Below are positions 1-11,253 of a stretch of DNA of 64,000 nucleotides, piece after piece (position 1 is the first letter of the stretch; each line of letters starts with the position of its first letter). Origin of the DNA: Miscanthus floridulus (lineage: Eukaryota; Streptophyta; Magnoliopsida; Poales; Poaceae); the NCBI RefSeq assembly GCF_019320115.1, contig NC_089587.1, forward strand, positions 89,484,939 to 89,548,938, read 5' to 3'. The notes below the pieces were generated by a model. The model made no database searches, had not been told where the DNA came from, and saw only the letters and a program-made list of their open reading frames with translations. The translations under genes were made by a program, and so were the position numbers.

Positions 1-1
1 A

Positions 2-2722
2 TACCAGCGGTGCATGACCCATGTCTTTGGCGAGCACATCAGGTGGACCATCGAGGCCTACGTGGACGACATCGTGGTCAAGTCTAGGAAGGCCAATGAT
101 CTCGTCAGCGACTTGGAAATAGCCTTCAGATGCCTCAGAGAAAAGGGCATCAAGCTCAACCCCGAGAAGTGTGTCTTCGGGGTCCCCCGAGGCATGCTTT
201 TAGGATTCATAGTCTCGGAACGCGGCATCGAAGCCAACCCGGAGAAGGTCTCGGCCGTGACCAACATGGGGCTAATCCGAGACCTCAAGGGAGTACAGAG
301 GGTTATGGGATGCCTTGCGGCCCTGAGCCGCTTCATCTCGTGCCTTGGCGAAAAAGGCTTGCCTCTGTACCGCCTCTTGAGGAAATCGGAACGCTTTTCT
401 TGGACTCTCGAGGCCAAAGAAGCCCTCACCAAACTCAAGGCATTGCTCACCAATCCTCCCATCCTAGTACCACCAACCAAGGGCGAGGCTCTCTTACTCT
501 ACGTCGCTGCAATGACCCAAGTGGTCAGTGTGGCCATAGTGGTCGAGAGGCAAGAAGAGGGGCATGCTCTACCCATCCAATGACCTGTTTACTTCATCAA
601 CGAAGTACTCTTTGAGACCAAAACATGCTACCCCCACATCCAAAAACTGATCTACGCCGTAGTCTTGGCTCGACGCAAGCTGCGTCACTACTTCGAATCC
701 CACCCGGTAACCGTGGTGTCGTCTTTCCCCCTAGGGGAGATAATCCATAATCGGGAGGCCTCGGGTAGGATAGCCAAGTGGGCCATCGAACTCATGGGGG
801 AGGCTCTGTCCTTTGCGCCTCGGAAAGCAATCAAATCCTAGGTCTTGGCCGATTTCGTGGCAGAGTGGACCGACACCCAAATGCCACCTACCCTAGTCCA
901 GGTGGAATACTGGACCATGTACTTCAACGGGTCCCTGATGAAGACCGAGGTGGGTGCAGGTCTGTTCTTCATCTCACCCCTCGGAGTACACATGCGCTAC
1001 ATGATTCGGCTCCACTTCGCCACCTCCAACAATGCAGCCGAGTATGAAGCCCTCGTTAATGGCTTATAGATCGCCATCGAACTTAGAGTATGACGTCTTG
1101 ATGTACGGGGCGATTCGCAGCTCATTGTCAATCAAGTGATGAAGGAGTCGAACTACCATAACCCCAAAATGGAGGCGTACTGCAAGCTGGTACGTCACCT
1201 TGAAGACAAGTTCAACAGTCTCGAACTCAACCACATCGTGTGCAAATTCAATGAGGCCGCGGATGAACTGGCAAAGATGGCATTGGCGTGGGCCTTGGTC
1301 TCCCCAAACGTCTTCACCAAAGACCTCCACAAACCTTCCATTGACTGCGCCTCGGCGGCGGAAGAGGGCCCAATGGTCGAGCCCTCCGCAGGGCTCGAGG
1401 CCCCCTCTATCGCTGAGACTCCTTCGGCCGAGCCCGAGGTCATGGAAGTCAACGCGGAGCCTCGCGAGGCCAACCAGGGCATGGACTGGCGAGTCCCGTT
1501 CCTTGATTGCCTCGTCTAAGGAGAGCTTCCCGCTAATAGGACCAAAGCCCGACGGCTTGCTCGATGAGCCAAGACTTACGTTCTCAGCAACGATGAATTG
1601 TATAGGCGAAGCCCATCTGGCGTCCTCCAATGATGCATCACTACCGAGGCAGGTCGAGCCCTACTTTGGGACTTGCACGTGGGAGCCTGCGGGCACCATG
1701 TGGCACCTCGAACACTCGTTGGAAATGCCTTTCACCAAGGGTTCTACTAGCCAATAGCAGTTGCTAACGCCACCAAGCTCGAACGCTCCTACGAGGGATG
1801 CCAGTACTATGCATGGTAGATGCATCTCCCGGCTCAAGCCCTCCAAACCATCCCTATTACATGGACGTTCACCGTGTGGGGGCTCGACATGGTTGGGCCT
1901 CTGCAGAAGGCCCTCGGGGGCTACACCCATCTGCTGGTAGCAATCGATAAGTTCTCCAAGTGGATCGAGGCTCGTCCAATCAATCGAATCAAGTTCGAGC
2001 AAGCGGTGCTGTTCTTCACCGATATCATCCATAGGTTTGGGGTTCCGAACACCATCATCACCGACAATGGGACACAATTCACTGGCCAAAAATTCTTGAT
2101 ATTCTACGACGACCACCACATCCATGTGGCTTGGTCGGCCGTAGGACACCCTAGGACAAATGGCTAAGTAGAACGTGCCAACGGCATGATCCTACAAGGC
2201 CTCAAGCCAAGAATATACAACCGGTTGAAGAAGTTTGGCAAGAAATGGCTTGCTGAACTCCCATCGGTCATCTGGAGCCTGAGGAACAATCCAAGCCGAG
2301 CCATGGGGTTCACACCATTCTTCCTGGTCTATGGAGCCGAGGCCGTCCTCCCCACTGACTTGGAATACGGTTCCCCGAGGCTACAGACCTACAACAAGCA
2401 AAGCAACTGCACCACCTGCGAAGACGCCCTCGACCAACTGGAGGAAGCCCAAGATGTTGCGCTGCTACATTTGGCCAAGTACCAGTAAGCCCTACGATGC
2501 TATCAAGCCCAGCGCATTCGAAGCCGAGACCTAAAAGTGGGTGACCTGGTGCTAAGGCTAAGGTAGAGCAACAAGGGCCGCCACAAGCTGACCCCGCCAT
2601 GGGAAGGACCATACATCGTCGCTGAAGTGCTGAAGCCTGGGACCTACAGGCTAGCCAACGAGAAGGGCGAAATCCTCACCAACACTTAGAACATAGAACA
2701 ACTACGTTGCTTTTACCCTTAA
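2..2722 (+). pseudogene. Element D pol: RT-RNaseH-aRNaseH-integrase, many nonsense codons
   Basis: One reading frame runs from about base 2 to the TAA at 2720-2722 without a frameshift but with about a dozen internal stops. Domains in order: RT palm with YVDD at 59-70; connection and RT-linked RNase H to about 840; archaeal-type RNase H about 904-1290 (YFNGS, then NNAAEYEAL and GDSQLIVNQV); a variable acidic linker 1300-1500; integrase about 1560-2400 with DNGTQF of the DDE core near 2070; and an integrase C-terminal region ending in EQLRCFYP. Internal stops include 581, 839, 1067, 1091 and the codon after TNG near 2165. The copy cannot make Pol without suppression. The lineage call rests on the second RNase H. 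Confidence 0.9.
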
Positions 2723-3329
2723 ATTTCCAAGCATTGTATACATTGTTTCTCGAAATACAATTAAGAAGCGTTCGTTAGTGTCCTAATTTTTCGAGAAACC
2801 CCCCGGACCCATCAAGGGCCTCAGCGATACGATAACTTCATTAGGGAGACTCGGCTCCGCCTCTGTAGAGGTGCCCACTACGGGGCTCGAACGAGACATG
2901 ACTCTGCCTCTGCAGAACCGAGCCTTCCTCGGGGGCTAGAAGGGGGACTCCCCCCTAAGTCCCATGCACCATTTTTTAGTCGTTTTTTGAAAAAATTTCC
3001 ATGCCAAACCCTCTAGCACGCTCTGACAAATCAATTGTAAAGAACCTAAGGACCAAAAGTCTATCTTAGGGCTAAAAGGCCAGACGAGTCACGAGACGGC
3101 CTATGCCTCCGGGCTACGGCACTCCCTTACCACCTTTTTGCCCTAGGGACAACTTAGGCTCCGAGGAAGTTTTTTGCGAATGATATGTTTAGAAACAAGA
3201 CAGAGGGCAGAGGTTTAGAAATACAATAAAGAAAAACGATTAAGAAGCGTAAACACATAAGTATTTCAAAAAGGCCTCGATAGGCCACCAGCATTATGAT
3301 ACTGTAATGTAATCCCTAACTTATTTACA
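2723..3329. other. Element D spacer between pol and the antisense gene
   Basis: No coding signal is seen. The stretch holds a short A/T-rich part, then GC-rich sequence with recurring 'gcctcgg/ctcgaggc'-like words typical of this element's 3' region. It probably contains the 3' UTR of both pol and the convergent antisense gene. Confidence 0.5.
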
Positions 3330-6300
3330 TGGCCTCTTGGGCCTAGGTCAGGGCATAGGGTCTCCAGCATCGGTGGACGACGGGGGAGGGACCACCTCCT
3401 CTTCAAATAGCTTGGCCAGCACCATGCCGGGGCCCTCAGCTGACTCCATCAGCTTCACAACCTCCTCGTCCGCCTCCTTGTCGTCCTCTGGCAAGATGTA
3501 GCCATCACTGACGGCCTCGAGGTCGACGCCGGTGTAGTGCAAGGAGATGACGGCCAGGGCATGCTTGACGCCCATGTGCAGCGCCCCCTGAAGTCGCTCG
3601 CGCACTTGGCCACTCAGCGTGACCAAGCGGCTCTTAAGGGAGCTACCCGCCTAGGCCCCCTCAACCTCTAGGGCCTCACACATGGTATGGGCGGCACTCT
3701 TCAGTGCGTCGTGCTCCTCGATCTCGGCCTCAAGCACCGCCTACACTACGATAGAGGCCTCGGCTGCCCGCGTGACCTCCTTCTCCAACTCTGCACCAAA
3801 ACAAATGGAATGGGGTTGAGCACAAAGGAAAGCAAGCCAAATAGGGGTGGAGGCCTATAGGACTCACCCTTGGCTTTCTCCTCCTAGCGCTAGGCCTCGA
3901 CCCGAGAGGCCTCGGCTTTCTCCTCCCAGCACTGGGCCTCGACCTGAGAGGCCTCGGCTTTATCCTTCCAGCGCTAGTCCTTGACCTGAGAGGCCTCGGC
4001 TTTCTCCTTCTAGCCCTAGACCTCAACCCGAGAAGCCTCAGCCGCCCTAGAAGCCTCTTTCTCCAGCTCTGCATCACACCAGGGAGTTAGGAGTCGAACA
4101 CAAGAAAAACAAATAAAACAAGGGGAATAGGACTCACCATCGACCTTTCCCTTCCAGACCAGAGCCTCGGTCCGAGATGCCTCAGCCACCTTGAGGGCCC
4201 CCGCTAGGGCACCTTTCGTTAGCTGGTGTGCACCCTGCTCTGCTCCTAGCTACCCAGTAAGGGCCTTGGCAGAGGCCATCGCTTCTTCAGCCTGAGACCA
4301 AAAGGCATCCCGATCGCCGGCCACCTGAGTTAGCTCTTCCTCTAGCTACTTGACCCGCACCACCAAAGGGGTGACCTGCTCCTAAGCCATGGCCGCCTTG
4401 GCCTTCATATCATCACAGCAGAGGCGGAGGTCCTCCACCTTCATGCTCCGCGCTGATAGAACCTCGTTGGCGTCAGCGAGCAGGCCCTTCTGCCACTAGA
4501 GCTGATCCCAGACGTCCCTCTCCTGTTGGAGGAACAATGACTTCCCGAGGGACTGGGTCTCGAGCTCCTAGATAGGCAAAATAGGGGTCATTCACTACGA
4601 GAAAACTCGGAAAAAGATGACACCACATAAGAAAAGAAGGTGCGAACCTGGGCGACCCCGGGCAGATCGTCAGCCATGACGAACAGCGCTGTCCGTAGTG
4701 ACCACTCCGCCAGCTGGCGGTATTGCTCGAAGGTGTCCTAGTGCCCCCCTCGGCCATGTCCTCAAGGGCGAACAGAGGCTCCCCCTTAGGGTTGTCCCGG
4801 CTCTGCCATAGGACACGCGGGTGATCCCACCCACGGGGCTTGGGTCGTACCCACACGAGGGCTGAGCTTCCCTCACCTGACGTCGGAGCCAGCTGCTCCA
4901 TAGTGCCAGCCGCCTCGGCGTTGACCACCACCTTTGCTCGGGAAGTATCGTCGGAGGAGATCGAATGGACCTTCACTTCCTAGGCGCTCTCTTGCAACGG
5001 CGGCGGGCCTTGGACCGGTGGCGGTATTGAGGCTTGCCCCGCCTCTGGCTCCACTTCCTGGGCTACTGGCTTCACTGCGCTCACGCCGGCTCCCGCCACC
5101 CCGGCCTCGATGGTCCTAGGGGCTCCGGTCCCCGCCACCCCGGCCTCAGTGGTCTTGGGGGCTCCGGTCCCCGCCACGTCAGCCTTAGCAGTCCTAGGCG
5201 CCCCGGCCTCCATCGCCTCGGCCTTGGAAGTTTGGGGGCCTCTGTCTCGCCCTCGGTGGCCTCGGCAACTAAGGGCGCCTCGGCCCCATCTGACTCATGG
5301 GCCTCGGCCTCGTGGGGCATAGGCATTTCCTCCCCCGCTCGCTCTGTGGCCGCCCCGGTAACCTCCCCCTGGGCGACCAGCTCCTTCAAGTCGGCCCTCA
5401 CCGATGCCCTGCCACGCTGTACGGTGGCCTGTGCCTCCACCACCTATTGAGCGGTGGAGCCCATGCTCACCTTGAGCGACTTAAGCGGTGCCAGGGCAGG
5501 CACCTCTGCCTTACGCTTCCGGCTGAAGGCAAAACACCCACTTGGTCAGCATATGACCATAAAGCGAGCGGGAAATAATACGAACTCTGCTAAAAAAACA
5601 CTCACCTCAAGCGGGGGTGCAACCGCTTCGGCACTGCGACCCGCCTCTATAATGGCGGTGGCGGCAGCGGTGGCATGGCCTCCATATCTGCTGGTGCCGG
5701 CCGGCTCTCGCCGGACTCTGGCGCCCCCCCGATCCTCTGCGAGGGTAGTTGCATTGCCCCCGCCGCCACCTGCTCCACCTTAGTCGTCGAGCCCACTGGG
5801 CTGATGGCGTGTTTTCCCAACACCGAGGCCTCAAGCGTGTCGGCCTCGGCACTAGGGCGGGTGATCGCCGGCCCTGAGGCGTCCTCTCCTCCTCCTCCTA
5901 GGAGCACCGGGCTGCTCGCCGACGCCCCAGGCACCATCTCCCCTACGTTAGGGAGATGGTCCAGGGGACCTCGCCCCATCTTGCTCTCGTCATCTTCGTC
6001 CGAAGCATCCGTCGACAGTGACGGCGATGGAGATGACTCCACCGGAAGACCGTCCTGCCTCTGCTGCCGGCGTCGCTTCTCCAGCCCCTCGCGTGCAAGG
6101 ATCTTCCTCGTGCGCTTTGCCTCCTCGGCATCCTTCAGCTTCTTCTGTGCCTCGGCATGCGCCTAGTTCGCCGCCCACTGCGCTATGTCCTCAGGAACAG
6201 GTGGTGGGGAGGCTCGTATGTCTCTCATCCCCTGTAGGAACGGCGAATGCAAATAAGGGACTAGAAAATAGTAACGAACGAGGAGGCCTTGGGGGCCGTA

Positions 6301-7190
6301 GCAGCGTGTGACTTACCAATGAAAGGTACCCCTGCGATGGGTGCATCGCGAACGGGGTCAGACCACCGAACTTCAGCCACTGCTCCACCGTCTCTCTCAC
6401 CTAATGAAGAATCTCCTTGTTAGAGAGGGCAGAGGTAGACATCCGGATGCCCTCGATCGGCTCGTCTGGTCTCATCTCGAACAGGCGCCGCCGCCGAGCC
6501 ATCAGCGGCAGCACCCTCCGGTGGTGGAAGGCAGCCATGACCACAGCCGCCATAAGGCTACGGTTTCACAGCCTCTCCAACCCATCTAGGAGTGGCTATA
6601 GCTTGGGCTGATCCTCCTTCGGGATGCCATACCTCCACTTCTCCAGACAGCTCTCCACGATTCGCCTGGTGTAGGGGGGAAGTCCACCGTCGTCATTGCA
6701 GAGGTAGAACCAGCTAGTGTACCAGCAGCGATTGGTTGACATGAGCTGGGCTAGGATGTAAAGGTGCTACCGGTCCTGGCGCACTTGGAGAGTGCAGCCA
6801 CCTGCCCTCACTGCCTTCCTCATGCCCATCGTGCCCGTCGGCTTGGTGGTATGCCCCGCCCAAAAGAGGTGGAGCCATAGCTCCCAATGGGGAGCAATCC
6901 CTAGGTACCCCTCATACACGGCGACAAAGATGGCTGCCTGCGCAATGGAGTTGGGGTTGAAGTTGTGGAGCTCCACGCCATAGTAGTACGGGAGCGCCCA
7001 CATGAACCGGTCCACCGGCAGGCCGAGGCCGCGCTCATGAAAGGACACAAAGCTCACAACATAGCCATCACGTGGCCTCGGCTCTGGCTCACCCGACGGA
7101 GCAATCCACTCTGGCCTATTGGGGTCGGTAACCTAATGGAGAAGGTCGTCATCGACGAGCGACTAGAGCGTCTCCACGGATACATCGGAC
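3330..7190 (-). pseudogene. Antisense spliced gene in element D: gypsy-type transposon domain plus coiled coil
   Basis: Read on the minus strand, this is an exon-intron gene opposite to pol. The N-terminal part (about 7190-6317) matches the plant 'putative gypsy type transposon' domain (Transposase_28 family): RPEWIAPSGEPEPRPRDGYV, then FHERGLGLPVDRFMWALPYY and NPNSIAQAAIFVAVYEGYLG. GT-AG introns are visible at 6316-6232, 5605-5523, 4647-4568, 4137-4069 and 3867-3791, each 69-85 bp. Exon 3 starts with a basic RKRKAE stretch (possible nuclear signal) and carries a Ser/Pro/Ala/Glu-rich low-complexity linker. The 3' exons are heptad-like, Glu/Ala-rich coiled coil. Several in-frame stops (for example after VRQDR at 6764-6766) make this copy a pseudogene. 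Such antisense genes are known in Tat-type elements; their function is unknown. Confidence 0.72.
3872..4061 (-). repeat. 42-bp tandem repeat coding 14-residue coiled-coil units
   Basis: Four to five tandem copies of a 42-bp unit, with clean starts at 3894, 3936, 3978 and 4020, lie within an exon of the antisense gene. The unit is 14 codons, exactly two heptads, and encodes a Glu/Ala/Lys/Arg-rich segment of the type AEASRVEAQxWEEK. Copies differ by a few transitions. Confidence 0.8.
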
Positions 7191-7689
7191 TGACCCCAAG
7201 GGTCCGCCTCAATGACAACAGCGCGACCATGAGTGCGATGGAGAATACGACTATGGCGGTAAGCCTCTCTCGCTCTCTCTCTCTCTCTCTCTCTACCTCG
7301 CCCTTCTCTCTTCTTCTCCCCGGCGCTCTCTGTTCCTAGCAACAGCTCGAGGGTGGCAAAGGCGAATGCAGGCAAGGTAAGGAGGGGAGGGGCGAGGCTC
7401 ATTGCGTATTTATGCAAGAAGGAAGCAAAACAGGCGGGCGACAAAATCAAGAAAGTTTCCCTTAGATCCAGCACAGTTAATCTAGATCTGATTTAACCAC
7501 CCACGCACCCACCTTTTCCTTATTTTATGCATGAACAATTATGTCCCATCCGCTGACAAAACGTTGCATCCAACCGCAGCAGCGACAGGCATTGTTCTGC
7601 CTCCCTAAGAAAATCACCTCAAAAGGTGCGCCTGCCATTATCAAGCCGATGGGCGGGGGGAATATCCCCCACTCGATTCCTTTCAGACG
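7191..7689. other. Element D spacer with a CT microsatellite
   Basis: No convincing gene. A (CT)n run lies at about 7261-7294. If the antisense gene is transcribed, this region would hold its 5' UTR and promoter; no clear TATA box was found on the minus strand. Confidence 0.4.
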
Positions 7690-9283
7690 AAGGAACTAGG
7701 CGCTGAGCCCATTACGGTCCAGGGGTTCGAAGGCTGGGCCCCCGAGGGTTTCGACAGCCGCCCCAGGGCAACAGAGTCAGGGATGACTACGGGTGGGCCC
7801 ATGCGGGGCCAAGGCCCAAGCAAGCGAAATGCTTGGGATGCCCTAAGTCATGTCCAAGACCAGTAGGGAAGTCTCCGAATGGGATCCCACCGTAGGGAGG
7901 CACCGAGCCACCAGGGCCCATCGAATGGCCCCGACACCCACTAGAGAAGCCCTCTGGTACTCTTAGAGTGCGTCTCTGGACTGCTAGCCAACCCCTATCG
8001 AATGGGGCATAGGCCTCCACTCGGACTTACCCAATAACAGCTCATTGGAAGTGTCACCGCTCGCGCCCACCGAGGGTAGCCTGGCATATTCCACCCCTCC
8101 TTCTGAACGAAAAGGATAAGTGAGGGTCGCACAAAAAGCCAGGGGAACCCCTGACGGCCCTCTCGCTCCGTGCGAAGGTTAGGGGGCTCTTCCTACAAAC
8201 TTGCCGAGACCCAGCGACCTAGGCTCGCATGCGAGGGCTCGGCAAACAAACCCTCCTTCCGAACGAAAAGGATGCGCGAGGGTTGCACAAAAAGCCAGGG
8301 GAACCTCTGACGGGCCTCTCGCTCCGTGCAGAGGCTAGGGGCACTTCCTGCAAACTTGCTGAGACCCAGCGACCCAGGCTCGCACGTGAGGGCTCAGCAA
8401 AACAACCCCTCCTTCTGAACAAAAAGGATGCGCGAGGGTCGTACAAAAAGCTAGGGGAACCCCTGACGGCCCTCTCGCTCTGTGCAGAGGCTAGGGGGCT
8501 CTTCCTACACCCAGGACGAAGACAAGCGACCTAAGCTCGCACTCGAAGGCTCAAAAAAACACGATAAAGGGCATTGAGCCCATTACGGTCCAGGGGTTCG
8601 AAGGCTAGGCCCCCGAGGATTTCGATAGCCACCCAGGGCAGCAGAGTTAGGGACAACTATGGGCGAGCCCACACATGGCCAAGGCTCGAGCAAATGATCA
8701 CTCAAGATGCCCTAAGTCATGTCCGAGATCGGTAGGGAGGTCTCCGAATGGGATCCCACCATAGGGAGGTACCGAGCCACCGGGGCTCATCGAACGGCCC
8801 TAGCACCCACTAGAGAAGCCCTCTGGTACTCTTGGAGTGCGTCTCTAGACCGCTAGCCAACCCCTATCGAATGGGGCATGGGCCTCCACTCAAACTTACC
8901 CGATAACAGCTCACTGAAGGTGTCACTGCTCACGCCCACCGAGGGTAGCATGGCACCCTCCACCCCTCCTTCCGAACAAAAAGGATGCGTGACGGCCACA
9001 CAAAAAAGTCAGGAAAACTCCTGATCGACCTCTTGTTCCGCGCAGAGGCTCGGGGGCTCCTCCTATAACCAAACCGAGGCCCAGCGACCCGAACTCGCAC
9101 TCATGGGCTCGGCAAATGCGATAAACCCCTTACACAACGTAAGAAAAGCCCCTAGAGGAATAAATCCACTCCTCTAGGGCCTCGAGGGCTACACCCGGCG
9201 GGTGCGCTCGCGTGCACCCATCGAAGCCTCGAGTATGAAACACCATCCCACCAGGAGCCACCGTGAGTCGAGTCTCGTCAAAA
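7690..9283. repeat. Compound tandem repeat in the element D 3' region
   Basis: Two kinds of unit alternate. A long block of about 390 bp, starting near 7709 with 'cattacggtccaggggttcg', recurs near 8579. A shorter unit of about 155 bp, starting 'ccctccttc' and containing 'aaaaggat...gcacaaaaag', appears at about 8095, 8250 and 8404 (the last truncated) and again at about 8964. The arrangement is long-short-short-short-long-short. No ORF is preserved across units. Confidence 0.75.
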
Positions 9284-9315
9284 CCTCAGGGGGAGCGCTC
9301 ACACTCCCCCTGAGG
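9284..9315 (+). promoter_or_regulatory. Perfect 12-bp hairpin beside the 3' LTR of element D
   Basis: CCTCAGGGGGAG at 9284-9295 and its exact reverse complement at 9304-9315 flank an 8-nt loop. The hairpin ends 12 nt before the LTR; the intervening cacgagggctac is the place expected for the polypurine tract used to prime plus-strand DNA. Confidence 0.7.
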
Positions 9316-9477
9316 CACGAGGGCTACTGTCGGGTACCATAGACAGAGGTCCCCTAAGCAACAATCAAAAAAATCGCTTAGACCCCGTCAAAATCAAAGC
9401 CAAGAGACAACTATTGGCTAAACCTCAGCCCTGTCTGGGGCCACCTACTCTCCGCCTCGCTAGAGGCCTCGCATGAG

Positions 9478-9670
9478 AGGCCTCGGACGACCTACCGATC
9501 CTCTACCTCGCTCAAGGCCTCGCACGTAAGGCCTTGGATGGGGAACCGATTCTCCGACTCACCCGAGGCCCCGCCCGGAAGGCCTCGGACGGGGGAACCG
9601 ATTCTCCGACTCGCCTGAGGCCCCGCCCGGAAGGCCTCGGACGAGTTATCGATTCTCCGCCTCGCCCAAG
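9478..9670 (+). repeat. U3 tandem repeats of about 58 bp in the element D LTR
   Basis: Three to four imperfect copies carry the words 'accgattctccgact' and 'cggaaggcctcggacg'. Repeats in U3 often act as enhancers in LTR elements; that role here is inference. Confidence 0.65.
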
Positions 9671-10350
9671 GCTAGCTTGGCAAACAACCTCGTTGCCTCC
9701 ACCTCGACCAACTTCTTGGACAAGATGTCATGTTCGACCAGCGCGTTCAACCGCTCCCGCGATATCAGCCGAACGACGGCTCGACATAGCGGAGTGGCCG
9801 ACGAGACGCTAGTCACATCGAAGCCATGCCGTCTGAGATAGGGCAGAGCAGGGGTTATCGGCCGCTGTGCTCAGCACTATGCCCAGGACTGATACCCATA
9901 CCGCACTATGCTGCCTAACTCCAACTGCTCCGAGGACAACGCAACATGGGGAGTTAAGCTTGGGTCCCTATAGCCTCAAAATCAGTGTATGGGACCTACT
10001 GCTCCCTCCAGCCTTAGCAATCCACTTCAGGGTCTCGGTAGCCTTGGGATTCACGGTCGCCGAGCCCCCCACGATGGCTTGGCCTCGGCACCAACTAAGC
10101 CTCGGCTCTTCACACGGTCAACACACAGCGACCGGCACGTCACCCGCTAGGCCCTACGACAAGCTATCACTGGAGCTCCCAAGTTGCACAAGGTCGGATG
10201 TGACCGGCGCATTACTCCAGCACTTCAAGGGCAGGACCGCTCCATCAACCATGCTGCCACAGTAACAGGCTACAAGGCTCGGACATGCCACCTCTGTTTG
10301 CACGACGCCACATAGCTAACACATGTATCACCCTTGTCCCCCCCTTCAAC

Positions 10351-10358
10351 TATAAAAG
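10351..10358 (+). promoter_or_regulatory. TATA box of the element D LTR
   Basis: TATAAAAG lies 432 bp from the LTR 3' end, preceded by a C-rich stretch and followed by GC-rich sequence, as expected for the U3/R promoter. Confidence 0.7.
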
Positions 10359-10782
10359 GGAGGGATCGGGGCCGTTTCTAGGGGACCCCGGGTTCACGAG
10401 ATAGATGAACACGTATAGGAGGATAGACTTACTCTCATGCTCGCACACACTCAGGCATAGACATGCTCATAAGGTAGACGAACACACGCTCGATACTCTA
10501 TAACGCGCGTGCTTCCCCGCTGCCTGAGATCAATGTCTCAAGCAATCCACGCCGCTCCATGCAGAGACCTGTGACTAGCTCCCTCTCTCGCCCTGCTTGT
10601 AACCCCCTACTATGAGCATTTTGGTGCAAGGAATACAAGATCGACCTCTCAGACTGGACGTAGGGCACCTATTGCCCGAACCAGTATAAACCTTGTGTCT
10701 CTTTGCATCATCATCTGGGATTAGGGGCACGCAGTACATTTTTACTAGTTGGTTGAGGGCTCGCCGGTCCAAAACACCGACA

Positions 10783-10941
10783 TGTAGTGTCTGACAACAT
10801 AGTGATCGCTTCATCAGCTACTGTAAGTGCTAGGATGGACTACCAAATAGTACTAATATATTGAAGTTTACACTACACTATTGTTTATGTATACTCAATG
10901 TAACAACTAACAAGTTAGAGTAGGGACGGATCTAGGGGTGG
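10783..10941. other. Short host segment between elements D and B
   Basis: This 159-bp unique stretch separates the D LTR from the B LTR. Its last five bases (ggtgg, 10937-10941) are the left target duplication of B; the pre-insertion sequence continues at 52606. No gene is seen. Confidence 0.7.
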
Positions 10942-11253
10942 AGTAATAGAACCGACCAATTATACGAAATTAAGTAAGAAAATCATCCGCCAGAGCAGAC
11001 GATTTAGCAAACTTAAGCCCGTATAACCCGGTAGTCCGTGAAATCACGAAGGATTCCAAACCAACTCACATACCAGCCAAGATTGTAATAAGTTTAGTGG
11101 TCACCATCACATATTACATAAAAGTTCGCATCTCAGATACATCAGAATTTAAACATAGTTAATACAAAACAAGTTCAAATAGAAGTAGCGGAAGCCATTT
11201 GTTCAAAACCACACACACTCACACGGAGTTCAAATACAGTGCCAGCTAATGAT
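10942..11253 (-). repeat. Element B 3' LTR, outer fragment
   Basis: This 312-bp piece matches 48684 onward of the other B LTR, then is broken at atgat (11249-11253) by element A. The match resumes at 26010. The first two bases read AG where the partner reads TG. Confidence 0.88.

Larger units (their letters stand above)
1..10782 (+). mobile_element. Element D: 3' half of a Tat-lineage Ty3/gypsy retrotransposon
   Basis: The window opens inside the reverse transcriptase of this element; its 5' LTR and gag lie upstream and are not seen. Order seen: RT, RNase H, a second RNase H, integrase, a 6.6-kb 3' region carrying an antisense spliced gene, then the 3' LTR. The second, archaeal-type RNase H domain is characteristic of the Tat lineage (Tat/Ogre/Retand/Grande types), as are long 3' regions with antisense ORFs. 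The insertion ends at 10782; 10783-10787 (tgtag) would be the target duplication, which cannot be confirmed without the left end. Confidence 0.88.
9328..10782 (+). repeat. 3' LTR of element D
   Basis: The 1455-bp LTR begins TGTCGG and ends CCGACA, a perfect 6-bp terminal inverted repeat. It contains GC-rich U3 repeats, a TATA box at 10351 and a GC-rich start-site region. The partner LTR lies outside the window, so the boundaries rest on the terminal inverted repeat and the internal layout. Confidence 0.85.
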
